Part shown: in pieces, positions 38,837 to 48,909 of the stretch
How positions within the stretch are numbered: position 1 is the stretch's first letter
Layout: each line of letters starts with the position of its first letter
NCBI RefSeq assembly: GCF_013373795.3
Contig: NZ_CP088022.1
Span: forward strand, 5,704,001-5,768,000
DNA length: 64,000 nucleotides
From: Bradyrhizobium quebecense
Lineage (GTDB): Bacteria; Pseudomonadota; Alphaproteobacteria; Rhizobiales; Xanthobacteraceae
Direction of reading: 5' to 3'
The notes under the pieces: generated by a model
What the model saw: the letters and a program-made list of their open reading frames with translations, nothing else
Database searches by the model: none
Told to the model about the DNA's origin: nothing
Program-made: the position numbers and the translations under genes

Positions 38837-38852
38837 TGTGGCTAACGCGACA
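38837..38852. promoter_or_regulatory. NifA site 1 of nifD
   Basis: TGT-GGCTAACGCG-ACA, an exact TGT-N10-ACA 70 bp upstream of the -24 element. Confidence 0.85.
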
Positions 38853-38886
38853 TTGCGCTTTGCCCGGAGAACCCTTCGTTTGGTCC

Positions 38887-38902
38887 TGTTCGAAATGGAA
38901 CA
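38887..38902. promoter_or_regulatory. NifA site 2 of nifD
   Basis: TGT-TCGAAATGGA-ACA, a second exact site 50 bp further upstream; its halves are also part of a TGTTC/GAACA palindrome. Confidence 0.85.
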
Positions 38903-39164
38903 GGGGCGGCGATATGTGAAGTAGCGCCGCACGATTCCAGATGTGCGGCTGCCGATCGCGATGCTCCGCGCTCGAGAGAGCGCCCGTAACAAGCGAACCG
39001 AGCGGCAAAGGCCGGCTGATCGAGCCCGGGTTTGCCTACGCCATCCATGCCTGTTGAGATCTACAGATACTTGCCTTCAGCGACGACGATGATGCCAACG
39101 GTTATGACGTCGTCATCGTCGGGAGTTCGATGCTCCACCGCCCAGACGCCGCAAGTTCACGGGC
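38903..39164. other. Spacer sufS-nifD, no gene
   Basis: About 260 bp between the sufS end and the nifD control region with no recognised feature. Confidence 0.4.
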
Positions 39165-40412
39165 TCACGAGAACAGCTGTCGCGCCTTGATAAGTGCCCG
39201 CACGAGCGTATCAATCTCTTCACTTGTGTTGTAAAGTGCGAAAGACGCACGGCACGTAGCCAGCACACCCAAGCGCTCGAGCAGCGGCATCGCGCAATGG
39301 CCACCCGCCCGCACTGCAACTCCGGCGCGGTCGACGACCGTGGCAATGTCATGTACATGCGCGCCTTTCATATCAAAGGAGATGATCGGCCCCTTTTCGG
39401 CCGGCGTCCCGATGATTCGTACGGCGTTGATGTCCCCTAGCTTCTCATTTGCGTAGGCGAGCAGCGCGTTCTCGTGCTTGCGGATCTGTTCTTTGCCTAT
39501 CGAATTGATGTAATCTAAAGCCGCCCCCAAACCGATCGCCTCGACAATCGGCGGCGTCCCCGCCTCGAACCGGTGCGGCGGTTCACCATAGATGACGCCG
39601 GCACGCGAGACCTGACGGATCATCTCGCCGCCACCATTGAAGGGCGGCATTGACGAAAGATGCTCTGACTTGCCGTAAAGCACGCCGATCCCTGTCGGAC
39701 CATAGAGTTTATGGCCTGTCATTACGTAGAAATCGCAATCGATGTCGCAGACGTCGACGGTCAAATGGACACATCCTTGCGAGCCGTCGACCAGTACGGG
39801 AATACCCCGTGCATGTGCGATCCTCACTACGTCTTTCACTGGCAAAATGGTACCCAGCACGTTCGACATCTGAGTGATCGCTACCATCTTAGTGCGAGGG
39901 GTCAAGAGCCGCTCAAATGCATCGAGCAGGAAATTGCCGTCATCATCAACCGGCGCCCACTTGATGACTGCGCCGAGCCGTTCTCTTAAAAAATGCCACG
40001 GCACAATGTTGGAGTGGTGTTCCATAATCGACAGAACGATCTCGTCGCCGGCGCTGACCCGTTCACGGCCGAAGGTCTGGGCGACCAGATTGATGGCCTC
40101 CGTGGCGCTGCGGGTGAAGACGATCTCTTCGTTCAGATGTGCGTTCACAAACCGCGCCACCTTGGTACGGGCGCCCTCATACGCCTCCGTCGCCGCATTC
40201 GCCAGATAGTGCAGGCCGCGATGTACGTTGGCGTATTCGCTGGAGTATACATGCATCATGCGGTCAAGAACCGCATTCGGCTTTTGCGCGGATGCGGCGT
40301 TATCAAGGTACACAAGCGGCTTGTCGTACACCGTCATGGACAGCGCAGGAAAGTCCGCGCGCAGACGGCTGACCTGGTAACTACCGTTGCCTATCGCGGG
40401 GTGCACACTCAT
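39165..40412 (-). CDS. sufS: SufS cysteine desulfurase (type II)
   Basis: 415 residues. LVYLDNAASAQKPNAVLDRM at the start, FVMTGHKLYGPTGIGVLYGK-type PLP lysine segment (FYVMTGHKLYGPTGIG), RAGGHCAMPLLERLG and the catalytic cysteine in ATCRASFALYNTSEEI. It supplies sulfur to the SufBCD scaffold. It overlaps sufD by ATGA. No sufE follows, so its sulfur-transfer partner must be encoded elsewhere. Confidence 0.95.
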   Translation of the reverse strand: MSVHPAIGNGSYQVSRLRADFPALSMTVYDKPLVYLDNAASAQKPNAVLDRMMHVYSSEYANVHRGLHYLANAATEAYEGARTKVARFVNAHLNEEIVFTRSATEAINLVAQTFGRERVSAGDEIVLSIMEHHSNIVPWHFLRERLGAVIKWAPVDDDGNFLLDAFERLLTPRTKMVAITQMSNVLGTILPVKDVVRIAHARGIPVLVDGSQGCVHLTVDVCDIDCDFYVMTGHKLYGPTGIGVLYGKSEHLSSMPPFNGGGEMIRQVSRAGVIYGEPPHRFEAGTPPIVEAIGLGAALDYINSIGKEQIRKHENALLAYANEKLGDINAVRIIGTPAEKGPIISFDMKGAHVHDIATVVDRAGVAVRAGGHCAMPLLERLGVLATCRASFALYNTSEEIDTLVRALIKARQLFS

Positions 40413-41731
40413 CGCGCCCGCAGCCAGTGTTCAGCTCGCGCGGTCACAAATTCGCGCAGATTGCCGGCGGGGATCTCCTCGATCGGCTCGCCAATGAATG
40501 CTCTAATCAACAACGCCTGCGCATCCTTCTCTGATAAACCTCGAGCGCGCAGATAGAATATGAGACTGGTGTCCAGCGCACCTGAAGTCGATCCGTGGCC
40601 GCAAGTCACGTCGTCGGCAAGGATTTCGAGTTCGGGCTTATTGTCCGCCTCGGCCTGGTCGGACAGGAGCAGCGCGCGCGTCATCAGCGCGGCATCCGTC
40701 TTCTGCGATGCGGGACGTACGACGACTTGGCCCTGGAACACCGAGCGGCCGCAATCGTCAACGACCGCGTGGAACTTATTCCGACTGATGCAATGCGGCA
40801 CGGCGTGGTCGACTACGATTGTTGTGTCGGCGTGCTGTTTTTCCCTGATGAGATTGACCCCGTTCGCCGAGAGCCTGGATCCCTCGCCGGCCAGTGTGAC
40901 GAATCCCTGATAGCGACCGATGGAGCCGCTGCAGGTCATGCTGAAGAGATTGAGGCTCGCTCTGGTACCGACTACGATGATTCCCGACGAAAGGTTCACG
41001 GCGTCAGCGGCATCAGCTGCCACCCGGATATACGAAAGGCTCGCCTCGTCACCAACCAGGACAATTATCGCATCGTTGGTTTGATATCGGCTCGCGCCAT
41101 CAGCCGCGACGAATGTTTCCACCACAGCCGCGTGCGCTCCCTTACCTAGCTGCAGGTAGGAACGGGTAAAATCGGACACCGACAATGAGGTTGCAACGTG
41201 AACGATCTGAATGGAACGCTTAATCGTGCTGCCCTCGGCGATCGTAATCACCAGGCCGTCGGTCGCCATCGCGGCATTGAGCGAGATCATCGCATCAGTT
41301 GTGGTCGAAAGCACCAGGCCGGCCATTGCACTGTTGGCCGGATTCTCCAGAATCTCTCGCAACGACCGCACATCGACCCCATTTTCGAGGCTACCGACGT
41401 CGGATAGCTCGGGTGCGAATATTCCATCCACCAAAACCAGTTTGACTGCTTGATCGGCAGCCGCTTGCATGACCGACGACTTTGCGCGCACCAGCGCAGC
41501 TGCATCTGGTCGCGGAGCGAGTGGCAGTACCTCGCCGATCAAGGCGCATAGATCTGTATATTTCCAAGCCTCGATGCGCCGATGCGGGAGGCCGGCACGC
41601 TCGTAGGCCTCGAATGCCCTCGCACGGATATGGGCGACAGGCCCACAGCCAGGCAGCCGTCCGTGCGCCGCGGTGAAGAGATTGCTCTTTGCACGTCCGG
41701 CGTCGGCTTCTCTTGCCAAAACTCGCTTCAT
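40409..41731 (-). CDS. sufD: SufD, Fe-S assembly scaffold subunit
   Basis: 440 residues. The core segments GRSVFQGQVVVRPASQKTDA, LEILADDVTCGHGSTSGALD and the C-terminal ARGLSEKDAQALLIRAF identify SufD. It forms SufBC2D with SufB and SufC. The start at 41731 (MKRVLAREADAG) is preferred to 41782, which would lie inside sufC. Confidence 0.94.
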   Translation of the reverse strand: MKRVLAREADAGRAKSNLFTAAHGRLPGCGPVAHIRARAFEAYERAGLPHRRIEAWKYTDLCALIGEVLPLAPRPDAAALVRAKSSVMQAAADQAVKLVLVDGIFAPELSDVGSLENGVDVRSLREILENPANSAMAGLVLSTTTDAMISLNAAMATDGLVITIAEGSTIKRSIQIVHVATSLSVSDFTRSYLQLGKGAHAAVVETFVAADGASRYQTNDAIIVLVGDEASLSYIRVAADAADAVNLSSGIIVVGTRASLNLFSMTCSGSIGRYQGFVTLAGEGSRLSANGVNLIREKQHADTTIVVDHAVPHCISRNKFHAVVDDCGRSVFQGQVVVRPASQKTDAALMTRALLLSDQAEADNKPELEILADDVTCGHGSTSGALDTSLIFYLRARGLSEKDAQALLIRAFIGEPIEEIPAGNLREFVTARAEHWLRAR

Positions 41732-41750
41732 CAGGAAATCTCTTGAGAGG

Positions 41751-42503
41751 TCAGGCCGCACCTTCGAATTGAGCGTAGCCACAAGCCTCGAGCTCCAGCG
41801 CGAGTTCTCTGCCGCCGCGCTTCCTTACCCGCCCTTTGGACATCACATGCACAAAATCCGGCGTTATATAGTCGAGAAGCCGCCGATAGTGGGTGATCAC
41901 GATCATCGCCCGTTCCGGCGAACGCAGAGCGTTGATACTGTTGGAGACGATGCGCAGCGCGTCGATATCGAGGCCGGAATCTATCTCATCCAAGATGCAC
42001 AGGCTCGACTCGAATAGCGCCATCTGCAAAATCTCGTTGCGCTTTTTCTCGCCGCCGGAAAATCCGACATTGAAGCCGCGCTTCAGCATGCCTTGTGGGA
42101 TGTTGAGCGACTTGGCTATCTCGCCGGCCCTTTTCAGAAAATCGGGCGTGGAGAATTCCTCTTGCCCGCGCGCTTTACGCTGAGCGTTCAACGCCGTACG
42201 CAGGAAGTTCATGGTGGTCACACCGGGAATTTCGACCGGATACTGAAACGCAAGAAATATTCCCTTGCCAGCGCGCTCCTCCGGTTCCATCGCGAGAAGA
42301 TCTTCATCCTTGAACAGGATTTGGCCTGCACTCACTTGATACCCGGGCTTGCCGGAAATAACGTGGCTGAGCGTGGTCTTTCCGGAGCCGTTCGGCCCCA
42401 TGATCGCGTGTACCTCACCCGCGTTGACCGTAAGATCGAACCCGCGAAGAATTTCGCGCTCGTCCATGCCGGCATGCAAATCTCGAACTTCGAGTAGCGC
42501 CAT
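41751..42503 (-). CDS. sufC: SufC, Fe-S assembly ATPase
   Basis: A 250-residue ABC-type ATPase. Walker A is IMGPNGSGKTTLSHVISG, the signature VGFSGGEKKRNEILQM, and Walker B with D-loop is LCILDEIDSGLDIDALRIV. It drives conformational changes in SufBD. It lies between sufB and sufD with short gaps. Confidence 0.97.
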   Translation of the reverse strand: MALLEVRDLHAGMDEREILRGFDLTVNAGEVHAIMGPNGSGKTTLSHVISGKPGYQVSAGQILFKDEDLLAMEPEERAGKGIFLAFQYPVEIPGVTTMNFLRTALNAQRKARGQEEFSTPDFLKRAGEIAKSLNIPQGMLKRGFNVGFSGGEKKRNEILQMALFESSLCILDEIDSGLDIDALRIVSNSINALRSPERAMIVITHYRRLLDYITPDFVHVMSKGRVRKRGGRELALELEACGYAQFEGAA

Positions 42504-42571
42504 TCTGATCTATCTCCTGAAATGCATCATCCCGGGTGAGCCGCACTCGGGAGGTCCCGCGGGACGGTTGG

Positions 42572-44068
42572 CTATCCGACGGCCCCTTCGAGCGAGATCG
42601 AGATCAGCTTCTGCGCTTCCACCGCGAACTCCATCGGCAGTTTTTGCAGAACGTCCTTGGCGAAGCCATTGACGACAAGGCCAATGGCCTGTTGCTCGCT
42701 CAAGCCTCTCTGGACGCAGTAGAACAGCACGTCCTCGGAGATCTTCGACGTGGTCGCTTCGTGCTCGAACGTTGCCGAGGAGTTCTTGGCCTCGACATAG
42801 GGCACGGTGTGCGCGCCGCATTTGTCGCCGATCAGGAGCGAATCGCAGGCGGTGTAGTTGCGCGCGCCGGTGGCTTTACGGTGCGCACTGACGAGGCCGC
42901 GATAGGTGTTCTGCGATTTGCCGGCGGCGATGCCCTTGGAGATGATCCGGCTCGACGTGTTCTTGCCGAGGTGGATCATCTTGGTGCCGCTATCGACCTG
43001 CTGGAAGCCGTTCGAGATCGCGATCGAGTAGAACTCGCCGCTCGAATTGTCGCCGCGCAGGATGCAGCTCGGATATTTCCAGGTGATCGCCGAACCGGTC
43101 TCGACCTGGGTCCAGGAGATCTTGGAATTCCTGCCGCGGCAGTCGCCGCGCTTGGTGACGAAATTGTAGATGCCGCCCTTGCCCTCGGAATTGCCGGGGT
43201 ACCAGTTCTGCACCGTCGAATACTTGATCTCGGCATCGTCGAGTGTGACCAACTCGACCACGGCGGCGTGCAACTGGTTCTCGTCGCGCTGCGGCGCGGT
43301 GCAGCCTTCGAGATAGGAGACGTAGGAGCCCTTGTCGGCGATGATCAGCGTGCGCTCGAACTGGCCGGTGTTGCGCTCGTTGATGCGGAAATAGGTCGAC
43401 AGCTCCATCGGGCAACGCACGCCCGGCGGCACGTAAACGAACGAGCCGTCGGAGAACACCGCCGAGTTCAGCGTCGCGAAGTAATTGTCCGTGGTCGGCA
43501 CCACCGTGCCGAGATATTTCTGCACCAGCTCGGGATGCTCGCGGATTGCCTCCGAGATCGGCATGAAGATCACGCCGGCCGCCTTCAGCTCCTTCTGGAA
43601 GGTGGTCGCCACCGACACCGAATCGAACACGGCGTCGACCGCGATCTTGCGGCTGGGCGACGGCGCGCCACCAGGCGGCGGCTCGACACCTTCGAGGATC
43701 GCAACCTCGCGCAAAGGAATGCCGAGCTTCTCGTAGGTCTTGAGGATTTCCGGATCGATCTCGTCGATAGAGGACAGCGTCTTCTTCGGCTTCGGCGCCG
43801 CGTAGTAGTAGATGTCCTGATAGTCGATCTTCGGATAGTTGACGCGCGCCCAGGTCGGCTCGATCATGGTCAGCCAGCGGCGATACGCCTCCAGGCGCCA
43901 TTCCAGCATCCAGGCCGGCTCATTCTTCTTTGCAGAGATGAAGCGGACGGTGTCTTCCGACAGCCCCTTCGGGGCCTTGTCGGACTCGATCTGCGTCTCA
44001 AACCCATATCGATACTGGTCGACGTCGATACGCCGGACGCACTCGACCGTCTCTTCTACAGCTACCAT
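42572..44068 (-). CDS. sufB: SufB, Fe-S assembly scaffold core
   Basis: 498 residues from ATG 44068 ([20 protein letters not shown]). Conserved parts include [58 protein letters not shown] and the C-terminal [20 protein letters not shown]. An in-frame extension up to 44269 exists but lacks conservation, and GGAG precedes 44068. SufB holds the nascent cluster. It is placed directly after fdxN with a 187-bp gap. Confidence 0.96.
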   Translation of the reverse strand: MVAVEETVECVRRIDVDQYRYGFETQIESDKAPKGLSEDTVRFISAKKNEPAWMLEWRLEAYRRWLTMIEPTWARVNYPKIDYQDIYYYAAPKPKKTLSSIDEIDPEILKTYEKLGIPLREVAILEGVEPPPGGAPSPSRKIAVDAVFDSVSVATTFQKELKAAGVIFMPISEAIREHPELVQKYLGTVVPTTDNYFATLNSAVFSDGSFVYVPPGVRCPMELSTYFRINERNTGQFERTLIIADKGSYVSYLEGCTAPQRDENQLHAAVVELVTLDDAEIKYSTVQNWYPGNSEGKGGIYNFVTKRGDCRGRNSKISWTQVETGSAITWKYPSCILRGDNSSGEFYSIAISNGFQQVDSGTKMIHLGKNTSSRIISKGIAAGKSQNTYRGLVSAHRKATGARNYTACDSLLIGDKCGAHTVPYVEAKNSSATFEHEATTSKISEDVLFYCVQRGLSEQQAIGLVVNGFAKDVLQKLPMEFAVEAQKLISISLEGAVG

Positions 44069-44255
44069 TGCCTGCTCCGCTCGCGCAAAGACAACTCCAA
44101 CCAGTTCCGGCGCACCCTCTCCGAACTGATCCCACAAGTTAGGACCAACTCGGGGCCAGCGCGTAAGAGAATCGGTCGACGAAGCCGGTAGGCTGCCGCT
44201 CTCAGTGGTGTCTTCATTCTGTTTCGCGCCGGGGCCCCACTCATCAGCTAATTCC

Positions 44256-44450
44256 CTATGCCGGCACACAGGTCTCGGGCACCGGGCAAACGACGGCGCA
44301 CTGCGGCGCGTCAGAATTTCCTTCGCATTGGGTGCACTTGGTCGGATCGATCACATATATGTCGTTCTTCAGGCTAATCGCAGCGTTGGGACATTCGAAC
44401 TCACACGCACCGCAGACGGTGCACTGGGACGCGATTATCTTGTAGGCCAT
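44256..44450 (-). CDS. fdxN: FdxN-type 2[4Fe-4S] ferredoxin heading the suf operon
   Basis: 64 residues: [54 protein letters not shown]. Very close in pattern to rhizobial FdxN, the symbiotic ferredoxin needed for nitrogenase activity in Sinorhizobium. The start at 44450 is chosen because it begins the conserved sequence. It precedes sufB and follows a NifA site and a weak -24/-12 element. Confidence 0.95.
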   Translation of the reverse strand: MAYKIIASQCTVCGACEFECPNAAISLKNDIYVIDPTKCTQCEGNSDAPQCAVVCPVPETCVPA

Positions 44451-44493
44451 CACTGCGGTTCCATAAGCAGAAGGTGCGGGACCGCGTCTTGCC

Positions 44494-44509
44494 TTCAAGT
44501 CTCGTGCCA
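44494..44509 (-). promoter_or_regulatory. Weak sigma-54 element upstream of fdxN-suf
   Basis: On the minus strand TGGCACGAGACTTGAA: the -24 half is perfect but the -12 half is TTGAA instead of TTGCA. It is 44 bp upstream of fdxN. Confidence 0.6.
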
Positions 44510-44570
44510 ATCAGTCTGGGCTGATTTGTCTCGGCTATCTTTCAGAGCGCATGTCGCCGCCTCGACGGCG

Positions 44571-44586
44571 TGTCGCAAACTCTACA
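44571..44586. promoter_or_regulatory. NifA site upstream of fdxN-suf
   Basis: TGT-CGCAAACTCT-ACA, exact TGT-N10-ACA, 62 bp upstream of the -24 half. Confidence 0.75.
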
Positions 44587-45114
44587 TTCGGAATCATAGT
44601 GGCTTGATCTCGGTGCCGTGGCGCACGATCAATGACGGCGGTCAGCCAACCACGTGAACTGCGTCCGCCAGCCCTATGGCGCGATCCTTCCCATGGCCGC
44701 GGTCACGCGGCTGCGATCGGGTCGCCTCTTCCCGAGTGCTCCGCCGCCAGGTCGGCCGGGCCCCATGTTATTGGTTCTGCTCACCGGAATGGCGGCGGAT
44801 TCGACTAAAGCGCCACGATGAACAACCGGCGGGGGTCACACCGGAACGACGCACATCTCCACCGCAGAGCCAGAAACTGTCGCGGCGATCGCGCCAGACA
44901 AAGTCACTCCGATGATCGCGGCGTTTAGGTGCCGCGGCACCCGCTTTCAAGCCCGAAGATGACCGGTAACCTTCATCCATATGCCTGTACGAGCAAAGGC
45001 ACATTGCCTCGCTTCATGGGGCAACTGAAAGCCAAGCGCGATCATCTGGTGTTCCCCGGCTTCGCTTCGCGTTTCAAACATCCGCCCGCGCTGGTTAGCA
45101 AATTGATCGAGCCG
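44587..45114. other. Spacer between fdxN control region and ald remnant
   Basis: About 530 bp without a recognised gene, ending at the ald terminator. Confidence 0.45.
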
Positions 45115-45140
45115 AAAAAAAAGCCACCCCGAAGAGTGGC
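45115..45140 (-). terminator. Rho-independent terminator after ald
   Basis: On the minus strand GCCACTCTTCGGGGTGGC followed by eight T residues; it lies 39 bp after the ald stop. Confidence 0.85.
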
Positions 45141-45178
45141 CCAAGTCAGGGAGGAAACGCCCGTAAGGGCCTCCGGGA

Positions 45179-46213
45179 TCAGGCCGCAGCCTGTTCGATC
45201 GATGAGAAAGGCAACCCTAGGCTCTCGGCCACGGCCTTGTAAGTTAGCCGGCCCCGATGGACATTGAGGCCCGCGCGCAGGTGCGGATTTTCGAGCGCGG
45301 CGGCAAACGCCTTGTTGGCCAGTGCCAAACCAAACGGCAGCGTGGCGTTAGTCAGTGCCTGGCTTGAGGTCAGCGGCACGGCGCCGGGCATATTGGCCAC
45401 GCAATAATGAATAACGCCATCCACTTCGCAGGTTGGATCAGCGTGAGTGGTTGGGTGCGATGTCTCAAAGCAGCCGCCCTGATCGATAGCGACGTCCACG
45501 ATCACCGCCCTCTTACGCATTGAACTCAGCATACCCCGCCGAACGAGCTTCGGCGCGCTCGCACCTGGAACAAGTACCGCACCAATCACAACATCGGCCG
45601 CAAATACCTCTTCCTCCACGGCGTCGATGGTCGAGATTCTGGCCCGAACGCGCAAGCTCGTCCAGTTCGAGCCGGGGTATCGAGCGGTCGATGATGGTGA
45701 CCTCTGCACCCAAACCGATCGCCATGCGCGCCGCGTGCGTACCAACGAGGCGACCTCCAATCACCACGATCCGGGCCGGCTGAACACCGGGCACTCCACC
45801 GATCAACAGCCCTCGTCCGCCAGCACTACACCTCAGGGCGCTACCCGCCCCTTCAATCGCAAGCCTATCCGCGACCTCGCTCATGGGCGCCAGCAACGGA
45901 AGGCCACCTTGCTCATCAGTTACGGTCTCATAGGCGATCTCGGTCCACCCAGATCCCGCAGCTGGCTCCATTCGGACGGCTGAGGCTCCTTAACCTTTAC
46001 AATCATCTCGCTCGACTCGAATACCTCGACTGCGGACGCCAGAATCGTTGTGCCGGCGTTGCGATAATCTTCATCCGCCGCGCCAATGCCCGCGCCAGCA
46101 TCGGTCTCGATCATCACGCGGTGGCGCGCCGCCACGTATTCGCGGACAGCTCCAGGGGTAAGGCCCACGCGATATTCGTGCGCCTTGATTTCCTCGAGGA
46201 CTCCGACCTTCAT
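45179..46213 (-). pseudogene. ald: Alanine dehydrogenase, frameshifted with internal deletion
   Basis: Three frame segments assemble into alanine dehydrogenase. MKVGVLEEIKAHEYRVGLTP to KVKEPQPSEWSQLRDL (46213-45940) is followed by a missing stretch of about 25 residues that should contain the LHLAPD segment. The next frame gives AYETVTDEQGGLPLLAPMSE and [19 protein letters not shown] (the NAD-binding Rossmann motif); near 45660 another shift leads to [20 protein letters not shown] and [15 protein letters not shown]. The catalytic lysine/histidine region lies around the deletion, so it is inactive. AldA in bacteroids interconverts pyruvate and alanine, a proposed nitrogen export product. A terminator follows. 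Confidence 0.9.
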
Positions 46214-47012
46214 TTGAAAACTCCCTGCCTAGAGGGGCTTTCTAATCGGAAGTGCGTAACGATATTGCGACGCGAGCGCCACAATAGCGCAGGAATTCAG
46301 CGATCTTTGACCAGCTGCGCAGGATTTCAAACAGGATGCGGCAAGATGCTGAGTGGCTAAGATAACCGTACTCGCTGAGCTCAACGATCGAGCCCTCCGC
46401 AGCCGACGCGAACAGGCTCTCGACCGCAATGGCACCCGCGCTGAAAAAATCATATAACGGATCCGTGGGCGTCTTGAAAACGTCTACAGAACTACCTTCG
46501 CCGCGATGACAGGGTCCTTCCGCTCTGGACCAAACCTATTCCATCTCATTACCTGCGAATCACGCGTTGGCTATGCACGAGGTCGGCGAATGCACGGACC
46601 TCGGTGTCAGTGCCTTCTCCTAAGCCGCCGAGATTCAGGGGAGCAGATCGAGGATCTCTTATTTCTAAGCTGCTCTTGTGCGACACTAGTCTACAAACTA
46701 AGCGGCGCGACTTGAGCCAAGGCGCTGTAAAGAGCCTCGTAAGAGCGCCTTTCGCCTCACCTTAACCTCGAAGTGTCAAGGGGGGAGCAACGACTTCGGG
46801 TGAGCGACGAATGGCGCATGAATAAAACGCTTGGGACCGGGTTCGCGGCTTGAGAATGCCACAAATGAAAATCCAGCCTTGCCGAATTTTTGGAAGAGCG
46901 AGCATCACAGTCCGCCAGCAGGGCAGGTCGTAGACTTTAGCTCATTTTTTTAAATGGCTAATAACCGCTGATGCGTGCCCCCTCATGCCCGCCGCAGTTG
47001 GGCGTGACATGT
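46214..47012. other. Spacer ald-hypE with a possible coding remnant
   Basis: A minus-strand frame from about 46530 to 46242 without a start codon reads DVFKTPTDPLYDFFSAGAIA, VELSEYGYLSHSASCRILFE and IAEFLRYCGARVAISL. It looks protein-coding but I do not recognise it; it may be the tail of a lost gene. The rest (46540-47010) holds nothing recognised. Confidence 0.35.
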
Positions 47013-48061
47013 TCAAGAGATCGGAGGCAATTGTTCGCCCGACAGCCAATCGACAACTCGTCCGCCACCGAAACTGGTCGCCATCTGCACAAACTTGTGA
47101 TCGTCAGCTACCGCCTCTCCAATATCAGCTGCATCGCACCCGAGCGGATGCGCCTTCATGGCTGCAAGCACAGCATCGGCAGAATCAGGCGCGACGATCG
47201 CAACGAGCTTGCCCTCGTTAGCGACATGGATCGGATCAAGCCCAAGGAGTTCGCAGGTCGCCGCAACCGCAGGCTTCACAGGAATGGCGGCTTCCTGCAG
47301 ACGGAAGCCGAGGCCCAATTGATGCGCAATCTCGTTGAGCGAGGCGGCAAGGCCGCCACGCGTGGGGTCACGCATCACCCGGATACCGCTGTCACCGGCC
47401 GCAACCATGGCGGCTACGAGGTCGTGCAGCGCGGCTGAATCCGAGCGCGATCTCGATTTGAAAGGCGACGTTCTGGCGCCTTGACATGATCGCCACCCCA
47501 TGATCGCCGAGGCTACCGGAAATCAGGACACGGTCGCCAACCCTTGCCTTGTCGGCCGAGAGATCGAGCGCATCGGCCAGGACCCCGATGCCCGGTCGTG
47601 GAGATGAACAGACCGTCCGCCTTGCCGCGCTCGACGACCTTGGTGTCCCCAGTGATGATGTAAACGCCGGCGTCGCGCGCCGCTAAGCCCATCGAATCCG
47701 CAATCGTTTGCAGATCCGAAAATCGGAACCCCTCCTCGATAATAAAGCTAGCCGATAGATAGAGCGGACGCGCGCCGGCCATAGCGACATCATTGATCGT
47801 GCCGTTCACAGCGAGTGACCCGATATTGCCGCCAGGAAAGAACAGCGGTGAAACCACATAGCCGTCCGTCGTCATCACTATTCTGCCTGTTGCAACATCA
47901 AACGCCGATTGATCATTGCAGCGGGCGAGCCATTCGTTACCGAAGGCTCGGTGAAAAATGTCCGAGATTAGGTGCGCCATGGCACGGCCCCCGGACCCGT
48001 GAGAAAGATCAATGCGTCCGTTCTCGACATCAAGTCTGCGTTGATGGGCCTTTACGCTCAT
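47013..48061 (-). pseudogene. hypE: HypE, hydrogenase maturation, frameshifted
   Basis: ATG 48061 overlaps the hypD stop. The first frame gives IDLSHGSGGRAMAHLISDIF and GNIGSLAVNGTINDVAMAGA to about 47600; then the sequence changes frame at least twice (ALDLSADKARVGDRVLISGS near 47550, and the last frame from about 47480: MRDPTRGGLAASLNEIAHQL, ANEGKLVAIVAPDSADA, FGGGRVVDWLSGEQLPPIS). HypE dehydrates a carbamoyl group on its C-terminal cysteine to make the cyanide ligand of [NiFe] hydrogenases; the usual C-terminal P-R-I-C ending is P-P-I-S here, so even the key cysteine is lost. Confidence 0.9.
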
Positions 48062-48909
48062 GACAACCGTCCCAGCTGATCATCGCGAACTCGGCCATAC
48101 GTCCAATACGCGGCGCAAGCGCCTTCCGATGAGACCATGCAGGCTCCTATGGGATTTTCCGGCGTGCAAGCAGTTCCAAATAGCTTGCAGTCGACCGGCC
48201 GCTTGGCTCCGCGCAGAATTGCGCAGCACTCGCACGCTGGATTGTCAGCGACACGCAGTTCGTGCATCGCAAAACGCGCCTCGGCGTCAAATCTCGCGTA
48301 TGCCCGCTTCAGCTTCAGTCCGCTTTTGGGTACGAGTCCAAGTCCAAGCCATTCGAGCTGCTCACGCAGTTCGAATATCTGCGAGACCTCGTCCTTGGCG
48401 CGCGGATTGCCTTCGCGCGTAACCGCACGGCTGTATTGATTTTCCACGCCGCAGCGGCCTTCGTTCACTTGCCGCACCAGCATCAGGATCGCCTGCATGA
48501 CGTCGAGCGGTTCAAATCCCGCGATCACGATCGGCTTACCGAATTGTTCTGCCAGAGGTTCGTAAGGTCGCGTACCGATGATGGTGCTGACATGTGCAGG
48601 CCCGACGAAGCCATCAATTGCGCCCCCGCCGATATTGCGGATCTTCGGATTCTCGAGAATGCTGTGCATGGCGGACGGTGTAAGCACGTGTTTGCAGAAC
48701 ACGCTGAGGCTCTTCAGCCGCTTCTTCTCGGCAATCCGGATCATCACCGCCGTCGGTGGCGTCGTAGTCGCAAATCCAGTGGCAAAGAAGACCACGTCCC
48801 GGCTCGGTGCCTGTTCGGCGAGCCGAATAGCGTCGATCGTCGAGTAAACCATCCGAATGTCAGCGCCTAGCGCCTTGGCTCGCAGCAATGACTTCACCCG
48901 CGCGTAATT
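48058..48909 (-). pseudogene. hypD: HypD, 5'-truncated by deletion
   Basis: The C-terminal ~280 residues of HypD are intact from KSLLRAKALGADIRMVYST through NPACECCAILRGAKRPVDCK, FGTACTPENPIGACMVSSEG to the stop at 48058. The N-terminal ~100 residues, with the CGGHTH and GPGCPVC motifs that carry the active-site iron, are missing and replaced by hypF sequence. HypD builds the Fe(CN)2CO unit with HypC; this copy cannot. Confidence 0.9.

Noticed and set aside
42536..44191. Long plus-strand ORF (551 codons) opposite sufB
   Set aside because: Antisense to a fully conserved sufB; low-complexity Arg/Asp-rich translation typical of a shadow frame.
44069..44269. N-terminal extension of SufB by 67 codons
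   Set aside because: The extension has no conserved sequence; homology and a GGAG site begin at 44068.
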